This document shows positions 18,906-28,041 of a stretch of 64,000 nt of DNA, piece after piece. The stretch is from Acinetobacter haemolyticus (GTDB taxonomy: Bacteria > Pseudomonadota > Gammaproteobacteria > Pseudomonadales > Moraxellaceae): assembly GCF_900406815.1 (NCBI RefSeq), contig NZ_OVCN01000003.1:62001-126000 (forward strand), read 5' to 3'. The translations under genes were made by a program, and so were the position numbers. The notes beneath the pieces were generated by a model. It was not told the origin of the DNA. It saw only the letters and a list, made by a program, of their open reading frames with translations, and searched no databases. The number at the start of each line of letters is the position of its first letter. Position 1 is the stretch's first letter.

Positions 18906-21512
18906 TTAAATGCTTAATAATGCATTCAAAGTTTCTGACACATTTTTAGATTTCACTTTTGGCTGTAAGGCTTTTAATGCTTGTTGTACATGACCGCGCT
19001 GAGGCTCGATCAACGTATACCAACGAGAAAGTACCTGTAATAAACGTGAACCTAAAATTGGGTTTTTTTCATCTAGATAGGCTGCTAATTCAATAAAATG
19101 ATCAACACCAAAACTCCACGTATTCACTGGATTATTTGCCAAAGCACCGCTGACAGAACGGATTCGGTTCGGTGTACCTAAATCATAATCGACATGTTGA
19201 GTTAGATATCTAATGGTTTCTGCGGTCGCGCAAGGATGAGAAGCTTGGATCATAAACCATTGATCCAAAGACAAGGCTTCATCTTTGAAACGATTGTAGA
19301 AGTCATCAAGCGCTGCTTGCGCTTGTGGCGCATCATTCCAAACTAATACACGTAGCGCCCCAAGACGTTCCGACATATTTCTTGTTTGCTGGTATTGTTC
19401 ATAAGCCAAGTCGAAAACAGAATTATCACCTTGACGTGCCAACATGCTCAACATGATGTTTTTCAATGCACGAACACCCATTGCCAAAGAAAATTCTTTT
19501 TGCATGTCTGGGTCCAATGATAAATATGTTTCTTTCCAGAAAGGACCAAGTTCACGTGCTAAACGGTTCAAAACAGCTTCACGTTTTTCATGAATTAATT
19601 CTGGTTCATAGTCTTGATCGATTCGACTACCCAAATAATTTTCGCTTGGAACATCAAATAATCGAGAAGCAAGTAGTGGATCTTTATTTACCAATTCAGG
19701 CAGCGTATTTTTAATGGCCTCAATATAAGTATCAGCTTTATGATCTTCCAATAAGATACGTTCTAATAACGTCTGGGTTGCTTGCCATTGATTAAAACCA
19801 TTAGTTTCATGCTGAATCAAGAATGCAAGATCATCATTTGAATAATCAAATACCAAATTCACTGGTGCAGAAAAATTACGCAGCAATGAAGCCACGGGCT
19901 GCTCAGTAATACCCGTAAATTCAATCGTCGCTTCATCTTGATCAAACAAATACATGCCATCTTTTACATCATTTACAAATAGATCGGCACTGTGCAGAGT
20001 ATATTGCTCACCAGAAGTTGTATTAAACAAGGCTAAAGCAACAGGAATCGGGACTGCTTTTAAATTCGGATATTTCGGATGTGCTTTTAAACCTTGCTTA
20101 AAACTCAAACGATAGGTTTGTGTCGCTGCATCATATTGCCCTTTAACTTCCAATTTCGGTGTGCCTGGCTGGTTATACCACGTCAGGAAATTGGATAAAT
20201 CGACACCCGAACCTGCACTAAGTGCAGAAACCCAATCTTCCACAGTGACAGCTTGACCATCATGACGATGGAAATATTCATCCGTACCTTGGCGATATTT
20301 ATCTTTACCCAATAGGGTTGCCATCATACGGTTAATTTCTGCGCCTTTTTCATAAACCGTTGCCGTATAGAAGTTATTAATTTCAACAAAATGATCTGGG
20401 CGTGGAGGATGAGACAGAGGTCCCGCGTCTTCAGGGAATTGATGCGATTTTAACACTGCTACATCATCAATACGTTGTACTGCTGCTGACTGTAAATCTT
20501 CAGAAAAAGACTGATCGCGGAAAACGGTTAAACCTTCTTTTAAACAGAGCTGGAACCAATCACGACAAGTAATACGGTTACCAGTCCAGTTATGGAAATA
20601 CTCATGTGCAATGACTGACTGCACACGCATGATGGCCGCATCAGTCGTATACTCCTCATCTGCAAGCACACATGAGGTGTTGAAGATATTTAAACCTTTA
20701 TTTTCCATCGCCCCCATGTTGAACTGGCTCACGGCAACAATCATATAATTGTCTAGATCATATGGACGACCATAATGCTCTTCATCCCAACGCATTGAAT
20801 GCTTTAACGCTTCCATTGCAATGTGACATTTTGGAATATCTTTTTCTACTGCATAAATTTCTAATGCGACATCACGACCTTCTATAGTGGTATAGCGGTC
20901 TTTGAGTACAGCCAAATCTCCAATTACACAAGCAAATAAATAGCTCGGTTTTTTGGTTGGATCTTGCCAAATTGCGAAATGGCGATTTTCATTCACCTCG
21001 CCAGTTTCCAGCAAATTACCATTTGCCAATAACACAGGATATTTCTTATCCGCTTCAACACGAGTTGTAAATACAGATAGTACATCTGGGCGATCTGGAT
21101 AAAACGTAATTTTACGAAAACCTTCAGGCTCATTTTGAGTAACGTACAACTCACCCGCTTTATAAAGGCCTTCTAGTTGAGTATTTGATTCAGGATGAAT
21201 GATCACCTGAATTTGTAATATGACCTCATCTGGTGCATCTGCGATCACCAGTTGTTCACTGTCTAATTCATATTGATCAGAGTTTAATGTTTGACCATTG
21301 AGCTGAATCGATTTTAATTCTAAATCACGACCTAGAAGGATCAACGAACCAGCACTTTGACGCTTCATTACAAGCGTTGAATCAACAATGGTATGGTCCT
21401 CATAAACTTGAATGTCCAAGTGAACCGAATCAACCAAGAACGATGGTTTTTGGTAGTCTTTTAAATAAATGGTTTGATCCGTTTGTACAGGAGGTTGCGC
21501 CGCGATATTCAT
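18906..21512 (-). CDS. pepN: aminopeptidase N
   Basis: An 868-residue M1 zinc aminopeptidase of the proteobacterial PepN type. It removes N-terminal amino acids from peptides in the cytoplasm. The exopeptidase motif GAMEN lies near residue 266 and the zinc site HEYFHNW...LKEGLT (HExxH plus a glutamate 18 residues on) near residue 300. The C-terminal helical domain is complete. A good AAGGA site precedes the ATG. The 416 bp upstream hold no gene. Confidence 0.97.
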   Translation of the reverse strand: MNIAAQPPVQTDQTIYLKDYQKPSFLVDSVHLDIQVYEDHTIVDSTLVMKRQSAGSLILLGRDLELKSIQLNGQTLNSDQYELDSEQLVIADAPDEVILQIQVIIHPESNTQLEGLYKAGELYVTQNEPEGFRKITFYPDRPDVLSVFTTRVEADKKYPVLLANGNLLETGEVNENRHFAIWQDPTKKPSYLFACVIGDLAVLKDRYTTIEGRDVALEIYAVEKDIPKCHIAMEALKHSMRWDEEHYGRPYDLDNYMIVAVSQFNMGAMENKGLNIFNTSCVLADEEYTTDAAIMRVQSVIAHEYFHNWTGNRITCRDWFQLCLKEGLTVFRDQSFSEDLQSAAVQRIDDVAVLKSHQFPEDAGPLSHPPRPDHFVEINNFYTATVYEKGAEINRMMATLLGKDKYRQGTDEYFHRHDGQAVTVEDWVSALSAGSGVDLSNFLTWYNQPGTPKLEVKGQYDAATQTYRLSFKQGLKAHPKYPNLKAVPIPVALALFNTTSGEQYTLHSADLFVNDVKDGMYLFDQDEATIEFTGITEQPVASLLRNFSAPVNLVFDYSNDDLAFLIQHETNGFNQWQATQTLLERILLEDHKADTYIEAIKNTLPELVNKDPLLASRLFDVPSENYLGSRIDQDYEPELIHEKREAVLNRLARELGPFWKETYLSLDPDMQKEFSLAMGVRALKNIMLSMLARQGDNSVFDLAYEQYQQTRNMSERLGALRVLVWNDAPQAQAALDDFYNRFKDEALSLDQWFMIQASHPCATAETIRYLTQHVDYDLGTPNRIRSVSGALANNPVNTWSFGVDHFIELAAYLDEKNPILGSRLLQVLSRWYTLIEPQRGHVQQALKALQPKVKSKNVSETLNALLSI

Positions 21513-21928
21513 CAGTATTCCTTATCTTTCATAATTTCATGTCAACGGTCTTGTTGGTAAGACTTCTGGTTGCGTCATCAATTTGCACAAATTATGCCGT
21601 TTGGTCTAAATATTTCGTATTAGAAAATTATTTAGTACATCTCAACCGATCATACGCCAACTATCAGAGCCTGTCTTTAATGCCAGACACGAGTTTAAGA
21701 ATTTTATTGGGTTGAAATAATTCAATTTCAAATATATTCGCTTCAATCAGCCGATCATTTAGACAAAATTACAACATAGTTTTCTATTCTTAAATAAAAG
21801 TGACAGACCGAACTGCTTTTCATCGCTTAATTTACATTTTTTTTATTTGTTTTACATTTTGTGCACGGTTATTGCTTAATCAATTATGCCAATGTAGGTA
21901 AATAAAATAACAAGCGAGGGCTACGACT
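21513..21928. other. long intergenic region between pepN and a small gene
   Basis: 416 bp that divide pepN from the divergent 85-residue protein gene. No credible reading frame or RNA gene is seen. Two direct copies of TTTACATTTT occur at 21831-21840 and 21850-21859, followed by GTGCACGG, which may be the promoter of the small gene. Both promoters should lie here. Confidence 0.6.
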
Positions 21929-22186
21929 ATGGAATTGAAAGCACACCTTTATCGTCTCGAAAACATTAAAGCAATCCATGATCTTGCGAAAGCAGGTATT
22001 GACCATCATGTGATTTCTGTTTTTCTAACAGCAGAGGGAATTGAACTGACGACATTAGAAGTAACCAATATCGTGAATACTTACGATGCCCTAGGAAAAG
22101 AGAAAGTACCGAGTAAAAAAGTACAAGCGCTTATTGCCGCAAAAAAAATTGGACAAGAGGACGAAAACTTACCATGCCCTGTTTAA
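21929..22186 (+). CDS. conserved small protein of unknown function, 85 aa
   Basis: I do not recognise a characterised family. The protein is mostly predicted helical, with no signal peptide or membrane segment. Residues 1-60 form amphipathic helices (LYRLENIKAIHDLAKAGID, then LTTLEVTNIVNTYDALG), and the end is PCPV. The layout of a helix, a turn and another helix resembles small DNA- or protein-binding modules, but no specific motif settles this. A good GAGGG ribosome site lies 10 nt before the ATG, and a strong terminator follows, so it is probably a real single-gene unit. Confidence 0.75.
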   Translation: MELKAHLYRLENIKAIHDLAKAGIDHHVISVFLTAEGIELTTLEVTNIVNTYDALGKEKVPSKKVQALIAAKKIGQEDENLPCPV

Positions 22187-22200
22187 CATTTAACTCAATA

Positions 22201-22237
22201 AAAAAACCTCAAATCAGCCTCTGATTTGAGGTTTTTT
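22201..22237. terminator. strong bidirectional terminator
   Basis: A perfect 17-bp stem: AAAAAACCTCAAATCAG with CTGATTTGAGGTTTTTT, loop CCT. It sits between the convergent small gene and the first DUF2147 gene. Confidence 0.92.
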
Positions 22238-22266
22238 CAAACTAGAATTTCAAAGTATTTGGCAAT

Positions 22267-22740
22267 TTACGGATTTCCGCTATTGGTCCGAATCCAAACA
22301 ACCGTACGCCCAAGCGCAGATACCCCCATATAGCCACGCATTCGTAAACGTTTACCTTCGCCCGATACGACACCTTTACCTTTATAAATTCGACCACTGG
22401 TCGCCTCTAAAACTGTACCGTCAATATAGGCATTAGAATTATTCGGATCTTGTCTAAATCCAGACAATATTTCCAATCCAAGTAAAGGTTTATTGGTATG
22501 CGGTGCTGGGCATTTGGTACAGTTGGTCAAAGCGATACCATGTGCATTTGGATAGCGATAAACAATTTTCCCATTAAAGCGCCCATCATCACCTTTTCGA
22601 ATTTCGACAATGGAGAGTTGTTCACCTGTGCGCTCTTCAATACTTTTCCAGTATCCTTCGATCGATGCAGCAGAAGCTGTCGCCGTTAAAAATGCAATAG
22701 AAAGCCCCATGATTCCTTTCATGAATACATGATTTGACAT
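22267..22740 (-). CDS. DUF2147 secreted protein, copy 1
   Basis: A 157-residue exported protein of the DUF2147 family. An N-terminal signal peptide ends around SAASIEG. The mature part begins GYWKSIEERTGEQLSIVEIRK, contains CTKCPAPHTNKPLLGLEIL (paired cysteines) and ends with YMGVSALGRTVVWIR. The family is believed to form a small periplasmic beta-barrel, with no established function. The next gene upstream is a close paralogue (22901-23377), most likely a tandem duplication. A ribosome site GGGGA precedes the ATG. Confidence 0.87.
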   Translation of the reverse strand: MSNHVFMKGIMGLSIAFLTATASAASIEGYWKSIEERTGEQLSIVEIRKGDDGRFNGKIVYRYPNAHGIALTNCTKCPAPHTNKPLLGLEILSGFRQDPNNSNAYIDGTVLEATSGRIYKGKGVVSGEGKRLRMRGYMGVSALGRTVVWIRTNSGNP

Positions 22741-22821
22741 CTTTATATTTTCCCCGTTAAAAAATTACTTAGTCATGTTTTATAGATTTAATATTAAAAA
22801 AATAGCATATTTATAGCGCAG

Positions 22822-22885
22822 TTACACTGTACGCCCCAGTACTTGACTCTATAAAATTTTCAACAATCAAATACGTACAGTGTAA
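22822..22885. repeat. 12-bp inverted repeat between the DUF2147 paralogues
   Basis: TTACACTGTACG at 22822-22833 and its exact complement CGTACAGTGTAA at 22874-22885 flank 40 bp. The element lies between the stop of the upstream DUF2147 gene and the promoter of the downstream one. It could be a long-loop terminator or a pair of protein-binding sites. Confidence 0.7.
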
Positions 22886-22900
22886 TTCATAAATTTTAAT

Positions 22901-23377
22901 TTAAGGATTTGGACTATCAGTACGAATCCAGACTTGCGTACGTCCTAAGGCAGAAATTCCCATATAACCGCGCATCCGCATACGTTTACCATCTGCACTG
23001 AGTTGTGCTTTACCTTTGTAAATATTTCCTGTTTTTGGTTCAAGAACACGACCATCAATATACTGATTTGGATTTTGAGGATCTTGTTTCAAACCCCACG
23101 CGATTTGCAGACCTAAAATTGGTTTATTCTTAAATGGTTCAGGACATTTAACACAATTGGTCAACAACGTACCACCACCAGGCACAGGATATCGATAAAC
23201 AATCGTACCTGTATAAGTTCCGTCAGTCTTTTTTTTCACTTCAACAATTGAAAGCTGTTCACCTGTACGGTCATCAATACTCTTCCAATAGCCTTCTGGT
23301 GTTGACGCAATCGTAAGTGTAGTTAATAAACCTAGAGAGATTCCCACGACTCCATTCATGAGGATTTTTTTTTGCAT
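22901..23377 (-). CDS. DUF2147 secreted protein, copy 2
   Basis: A 158-residue paralogue of the adjacent protein. A signal peptide (MQKKILMNGVVGISLGLLTT) ends near ASTPEG; the mature part runs GYWKSIDDRTGEQLSIVEVKK, CVKCPEPFKNKPILGLQI and YMGISALGRTQVWIR. The cysteine pair CVKC is kept in both copies. A purine-rich AAAGGAG ribosome site lies before the ATG. Function unknown; its place with copy 1 suggests related periplasmic roles with differing regulation. Confidence 0.87.
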   Translation of the reverse strand: MQKKILMNGVVGISLGLLTTLTIASTPEGYWKSIDDRTGEQLSIVEVKKKTDGTYTGTIVYRYPVPGGGTLLTNCVKCPEPFKNKPILGLQIAWGLKQDPQNPNQYIDGRVLEPKTGNIYKGKAQLSADGKRMRMRGYMGISALGRTQVWIRTDSPNP

Positions 23378-23642
23378 ATTGGCTCCTTTATCCCTAGCAA
23401 TCCTTTGGGCCTACATTTTTATTACAATGCATCAATATGGTCAATAAAAAATCATGGATATTTCACAGTTTTATTCTTTATAAATTTGAATTAAATCACA
23501 TATTTAAACATTACCAAAACAAGGTTTACATTCACAATCAGCCACCTTAAAATTTAAACATCTAGACTCATTCTCAACGATTCTTTGCACCACTTCATGT
23601 GCCAGCAATGTATAATATATTTTTTCTAAGACGACTTAATCA

Positions 23643-24803
23643 ATGGATTTACAGATTCTACAAAAACAGTTAGATGAAAGTAGCCATTGCCCATTGTGTC
23701 AAGCATCAATGTATTGGGTTGAAGCTGAACAATATACTCAAGAGCTACAATTTCACGAATGCAGTCACTGCCAACACCGCGTTTTTCAGCAAGAAAGTAA
23801 ACTGAATTGCCATTGTGCTCAATGTACTGCTGCAAGAAAGAAACAAACACAACAAACTCGCCTACAAGAACAACGTAAATACAGTACCAAAGATGAAGTC
23901 ATTTATAGCCTTAATCAGCTCAGTTTTTTACATAAATTATTTTTACTGAGTTTACTCGACCATTATGCGCGTGAAGATGTACAACATGATGAAATCATTC
24001 ATTGGGAAAATATTAAATTCCATCATTTTACGCCCAACTATTTATTCCAAAACCATTTACTTCAAAGCTTGCTCAAACTCGGTGTTTTAAAACCACAAGA
24101 TTCAGGTATTGAGACAGGACATTACTATTTAAATATTCGTTTAGATGGTTATTCTGATCCTAGTTTATATAGTGTTGCTCAACAATTACGTAACTGGTTT
24201 TATGAAAATCTTAGTTTAGGCATACCCTTTAAAACAACTGACGAAGTAAAAGATGCAATGTATTTGGTTTTATACCAAGAGATTGTTCAGTTTATGCAAT
24301 TTTATTGCCGAACATGGGGGATTCAAATTGCAGGTAGTCGCCCTTTTCAAAGTTTTTGCTTTCGACTTATGGATAGTTTAGCCATCGGTCAGATCTATTA
24401 TCTAATTCAAACAGCACTCGAATATTTGTACAAACAAAAAGCTTTACAGCCAAGAAATGATAAATTTATTAACACCAATTTATTAAAGAAAACATTGGAA
24501 CAATACCGCGAACGTTCAGTGACTGAACGATGGGAAACCTCAACATTACCCAGACCACATAATATCCCTTTAAGTAAAATGAGTGAAATTTTACTGTTTA
24601 AATTTCTTGGCTACGATGAAAAGATCTTTATTCAACCAATTTGGAAATCATGGCGAAAAATAGAGCCTCGTTTAAATTTTTATTCGGTAAAACGCTGCAT
24701 GTATTGTGGTTCTAATGACCTCGTGGTTGAGTACGATGCTACAGATTATGTTTCCCTCATTTGTCGTCAGTGCAAACATCAAGACCACTATTTCACCCGT
24801 TAA
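23643..24803 (+). CDS. zinc-ribbon protein of unknown function, upstream of thiM
   Basis: A 386-residue cytoplasmic protein that I cannot place in a characterised family. Zinc-binding pairs are visible at both ends: CPLC (16-19), CSHC (40-43) and CHCAQC (56-61) at the N-terminus, and CMYC with CRQC in the last 40 residues. The middle 250 residues are predicted helical and rich in aromatic residues, with no membrane segment. The two terminal ribbons around a helical core suggest a nucleic-acid or protein-complex scaffold. thiM starts 18 bp after the stop, so the two are probably co-transcribed. The start ATG has only a weak ribosome site. Confidence 0.8.
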   Translation: MDLQILQKQLDESSHCPLCQASMYWVEAEQYTQELQFHECSHCQHRVFQQESKLNCHCAQCTAARKKQTQQTRLQEQRKYSTKDEVIYSLNQLSFLHKLFLLSLLDHYAREDVQHDEIIHWENIKFHHFTPNYLFQNHLLQSLLKLGVLKPQDSGIETGHYYLNIRLDGYSDPSLYSVAQQLRNWFYENLSLGIPFKTTDEVKDAMYLVLYQEIVQFMQFYCRTWGIQIAGSRPFQSFCFRLMDSLAIGQIYYLIQTALEYLYKQKALQPRNDKFINTNLLKKTLEQYRERSVTERWETSTLPRPHNIPLSKMSEILLFKFLGYDEKIFIQPIWKSWRKIEPRLNFYSVKRCMYCGSNDLVVEYDATDYVSLICRQCKHQDHYFTR

Positions 24804-24821
24804 AGCTTTAGGATTCTTATC

Positions 24822-25637
24822 ATGTCATCAAAACAACTATTGATTGATCAAGTCATTCAAGCTTGGCATGCGTTGCAACAAAAAACACCGTTGATTCAGT
24901 GTATGACCAACAGTGTTGCCAACAACTATGTCGCCAATATACTGCTGGCAGCTGGTGCATCTCCTGCGATGATTGATAATCCATATGAAGCCGAAGAATT
25001 TACCAAAATTAGTGCTGCTTTAAGTATTAATGTTGGCACACCGACCACAGAACAAACCCAAGCGATGTTGATTTCTGCTCAAACGGCGCAACAGCATCAA
25101 ATACCATGGGTTCTCGATCCAGTCGGCTACGGTCCAATCTTAAAATGGCGCAGTCAAACCGTAGATCAATTATTGCGATACCACCCAACGATCATTCGTG
25201 GAAATGCCTCAGAAATTAGTGCATTAGCAGGTAATCATGTTCAATCTAAAGGCGTAGACAGTACACTCAATAGCCAAGATGTTTATGAGCAAGCTCGGCG
25301 TTTATTGCAGCATACAGATTGTGTCGCCATTTCTGGCGTTTCTGATTATATTATTTCAAAGCAATTTGATATGGTGATTCAAGTCAATGGTGGTTGTCAT
25401 CTACAACCGAAAATCACTGCTACAGGATGCGCGCTAGGTGCTTTAACAGCAGCTTATAGTGCGGTTGCTTCGCCCGCAATTGCTGCACTTGCTTCGCACT
25501 TACACTTTGCAATTGCTGGTAAACTTGCTTATGACCAAGCACAAACAGTCGGTAGTTTTAATATTATGTTTTTAGACTATCTACATATGTTAGATGATAA
25601 TTTAATTCATCAATATTACAGCATTGATTGTCTATGA
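24822..25637 (+). CDS. thiM: hydroxyethylthiazole kinase ThiM
   Basis: A 271-residue ribokinase-like enzyme that phosphorylates 4-methyl-5-hydroxyethylthiazole in thiamine salvage. Family segments are MTNSVANNYVANILLAAGASPAM, VLDPVGYG, IRGNASEI and the catalytic-cysteine region ITATGCALGAL. Length fits (about 262-272). No thiE or thiD is adjacent, and I found no TPP riboswitch in front of the upstream gene. AGGA lies 9 nt before the ATG. Confidence 0.94.
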   Translation: MSSKQLLIDQVIQAWHALQQKTPLIQCMTNSVANNYVANILLAAGASPAMIDNPYEAEEFTKISAALSINVGTPTTEQTQAMLISAQTAQQHQIPWVLDPVGYGPILKWRSQTVDQLLRYHPTIIRGNASEISALAGNHVQSKGVDSTLNSQDVYEQARRLLQHTDCVAISGVSDYIISKQFDMVIQVNGGCHLQPKITATGCALGALTAAYSAVASPAIAALASHLHFAIAGKLAYDQAQTVGSFNIMFLDYLHMLDDNLIHQYYSIDCL

Positions 25638-25686
25638 TTCTTTATACATAAACAATCAATGCTGCTTTGACTTAAATGATTGATTA

Positions 25687-26409
25687 ATGAAACCTTTACT
25701 CACTAAAGTTGAATTATTAAATACCATCCCAGATGATTTTCCATTTTTTCATCTCTATCCACTTGAGTTTAGAAAAAATATCACTGTAATTACTGGTGAG
25801 AACGGCAGTGGAAAATCAACGATTTTAGAAGCTTTAGCTTTAAAATTCGGCTGCTCGGCTGAAGGAGGAACGGTCAATTTTAATTATAAGACCGAAGATA
25901 CCCATTTAGACTATAGCTCACATTTGCGTATCCAAAAATCTCCACGTCGAATAAGAGATATCTTTTTTTATCGCTCTGAAACTTACTACAACTTTCTAAC
26001 CGAAATGCGTCAACTCGATAATGCACCAAGTTTCGGACCACCCATTCGAAATTTCTACGGCGGGAAAGATTTACATACGCTATCACATGGTGAAGCAATG
26101 AAAGCACTTATTGATCACCGTTTTCGCGCCGAAGGTCTATATATTCTTGATGAGCCAGAATCCGCACTTTCAGTCAATAATCAAATTAACTTTGTGGAAA
26201 AAGTAATTCAACTGAGTAAGTTAGGTACGCAATTTATCATTGCAACGCACTCACCTATTTTAATGCTGATGCCAAATATCCAATTGCTTCAATTGACCGA
26301 GAATAGCCTGCGTGAAGTGAATTTTGCAGACACACATATCTACTATATGTATAAAGAAATTATTAACTCAAACGGCGATTACCTCAAACAAATTATTGAT
26401 ATTGAGTAA
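25687..26409 (+). CDS. small ABC-type AAA ATPase
   Basis: A 240-residue soluble ATPase with a complete ABC-type set: Walker A GENGSGKST (about 37-45), signature-like LSHGEAMKAL, Walker B LYILDEPESALS and H-loop IATHSPILM. It resembles the stand-alone predicted ATPases of COG3910. It has no membrane partner gene and no nuclease gene beside it, so transport or defence roles cannot be claimed. It follows thiM by 50 bp on the same strand and ends close to a convergent gene. Confidence 0.8.
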   Translation: MKPLLTKVELLNTIPDDFPFFHLYPLEFRKNITVITGENGSGKSTILEALALKFGCSAEGGTVNFNYKTEDTHLDYSSHLRIQKSPRRIRDIFFYRSETYYNFLTEMRQLDNAPSFGPPIRNFYGGKDLHTLSHGEAMKALIDHRFRAEGLYILDEPESALSVNNQINFVEKVIQLSKLGTQFIIATHSPILMLMPNIQLLQLTENSLREVNFADTHIYYMYKEIINSNGDYLKQIIDIE

Positions 26410-26432
26410 AATATTTCAATCTCCCTGTTATC

Positions 26433-27209
26433 CTATGAATGGTGACGTTTGAAAATCCCTTCGCTCATTAATGTGTAAATCTGTGCTAAGTCAGTTCTTT
26501 CAGATTGGGCAAGCAATTGTTGATGCATTTTTAAAATATTTTGATCACCGCGCATTGCTGGACCTGTTTGCATAAGCTTGGGTTGATTAACAACAGCTTT
26601 ACTGGCTGTTTCAGTTATCAAAGGATATAACAAGCTAAAATCGACCTGTTCAGCAGCAACGATTTGCTGCGCCATGTCATAGCAATAATTACTAAAATTG
26701 CATGCAAATACTGCCGCTAAATGCAGTGTTTGACGTTGTTTAGAGCTATATTGATAGACTCTATTACTTAGGCTATTAGCAAGCCCTGTCAGTATTTCTA
26801 AATCGGCTTGTGTTGATGCTTCTACAAAAATTGGTGTTTCAATCCAATCGATATCGCGATCCAAACTAAAAGTTTGTAGTGGATAAAACACCCCTGTTCG
26901 CTGTGATGCTTGCTCTATCGTGATTAAGCTCGTACTGCCCGAAGTATGTACAATTAAACTCTGAGGTACGAGTGATGTAATTGAATTCATAATTTCAGCA
27001 ATTACTTGATCACTGACAGCAATCACCACTAAATCGGTTCGTGAATCTAATTGCGCGAATTGATCAATTGCTTGAGCATTTACTTGAGAAGCTAGATTTT
27101 CCGCATTTTCTAAATCACGACTAAAAACCTGAACAATATGATGCTGCTGATGCAAAACTTTGGCTAAATGAGTAGCAACCCGACCAGCACCAATAAATGT
27201 AATACGCAT
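26433..27209 (-). CDS. Rossmann-fold/DUF2520 oxidoreductase-like protein
   Basis: A 258-residue protein. The N-terminal Rossmann domain starts RITFIGAGRVATHLAKVL, a typical NAD(P)-binding start, and the C-terminal half fits DUF2520 (GVFYPLQTFSLDR, then LAAVFACNFSNYCYDMA). It resembles the F420/NADP reductase and 6-phosphogluconate dehydrogenase-like families, but its substrate is unknown. Cytoplasmic. It is 58 bp downstream of the 188-residue protein gene on the same strand and may share its transcript. Confidence 0.8.
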   Translation of the reverse strand: MRITFIGAGRVATHLAKVLHQQHHIVQVFSRDLENAENLASQVNAQAIDQFAQLDSRTDLVVIAVSDQVIAEIMNSITSLVPQSLIVHTSGSTSLITIEQASQRTGVFYPLQTFSLDRDIDWIETPIFVEASTQADLEILTGLANSLSNRVYQYSSKQRQTLHLAAVFACNFSNYCYDMAQQIVAAEQVDFSLLYPLITETASKAVVNQPKLMQTGPAMRGDQNILKMHQQLLAQSERTDLAQIYTLMSEGIFKRHHS

Positions 27210-27267
27210 AAACTCAATCTAAATGTTGTTTGATTGGCAGCATGCCAAGAACCGCGATCTAAATCAA

Positions 27268-27834
27268 TTATTTACTTATCTGATATAACCAAAGTAGTGA
27301 GAAACTAGCAAAAACCAAAGCAAAGAAAGGAAAAGCTTTGGGTTGCTTTGAATCTTGTGGCGTAACAGGCATGGTCAAAATCGGCGGCATCAAAGTTTTT
27401 TCTGTAACTTGTCCTAAGCTCATAACCTCAGGCATCCAATTCGGCAACAGTGCGTGAATAGACTTTTTATGATCTCGAAGATAGTAAATAATGCTAATGG
27501 TATCGTTCCCGATCTCATTTGAAAGCACAGCCAAGCTCTTTGGGATGGCTCGATTCAAAGTTTTTTCCACTTCAGCAACCGAAACACGCCCTGCAGCCAA
27601 ACGTAACAACAATGCATTTTTTACTTGATCATTTTTTTCAAATAAATCATAAACTGAAGGTGTTAGTTTTTCTTTTAATTGATCGACAAGTTGGGGCTTC
27701 TCTAAAAATTGAGCCAAAAGAATTGGGTAAAATCTTGATAAAATATCGTTTTTTTCATTTACCAAGCTGGTTTGATCATTGACAATCACCGCTGATACTT
27801 TTTGTTTAAGTAGCTCCATTGGATTTGTAGACAT
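27268..27834 (-). CDS. uncharacterised protein with C-terminal membrane anchor, 188 aa
   Basis: Not a family I recognise. The first 125 residues are predicted helical and charged (MELLKQKVSAVIVNDQTSLV, LRLAAGRVSVAEVEKTLNRA). A proline-rich linker (MPPILTMPVTPQ) follows, and the last 20 residues (FFALVFASFSLLWLYQ) are one hydrophobic helix, as in tail-anchored proteins. This places the bulk of the protein on the cytoplasmic face of the membrane. It precedes the DUF2520 gene. Confidence 0.7.
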   Translation of the reverse strand: MSTNPMELLKQKVSAVIVNDQTSLVNEKNDILSRFYPILLAQFLEKPQLVDQLKEKLTPSVYDLFEKNDQVKNALLLRLAAGRVSVAEVEKTLNRAIPKSLAVLSNEIGNDTISIIYYLRDHKKSIHALLPNWMPEVMSLGQVTEKTLMPPILTMPVTPQDSKQPKAFPFFALVFASFSLLWLYQISK

Positions 27835-27987
27835 TGTATTAACTCCAACAATTCAAATGACTCACATCTCTTTTTTATAATTTTATGCATAATAAATCTC
27901 ATTTCATTGATACTTTAATCTATTTATTATCATTTTTATTGTTTTTTAAAAAATTCAATACAATATACACACATCAGCTACAGATTA

Positions 27988-28020
27988 TGGAATAGAGCTT
28001 TGATTCAAAAGTCTATTCCA
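27988..28020. repeat. inverted repeat downstream of the dihydroorotase-like gene
   Basis: TGGAATAGA and TCTATTCCA, a 9-bp perfect stem with a 15-base spacer in which CTTTTG-type pairing is possible. It lies 22 bp after the stop of the gene at 28042. No T tract follows, so it may protect the 3' end of the message rather than terminate it. Confidence 0.5.
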
Positions 28021-28041
28021 CGCAATAACTTGAGTTAAAAC

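Noticed and set aside
24804..24821. TPP riboswitch for thiM
   Set aside because: The gap is only 18 bp, and the region before the zinc-ribbon gene lacks the conserved CTGAGA and ACCTGATC-type elements.
25687..26409. ABC-type ATPase as part of an anti-phage defence system
   Set aside because: No nuclease, reverse transcriptase or other effector gene is next to it; the neighbours are thiM and a DUF2520 gene. A stand-alone COG3910-type ATPase is the simpler reading.
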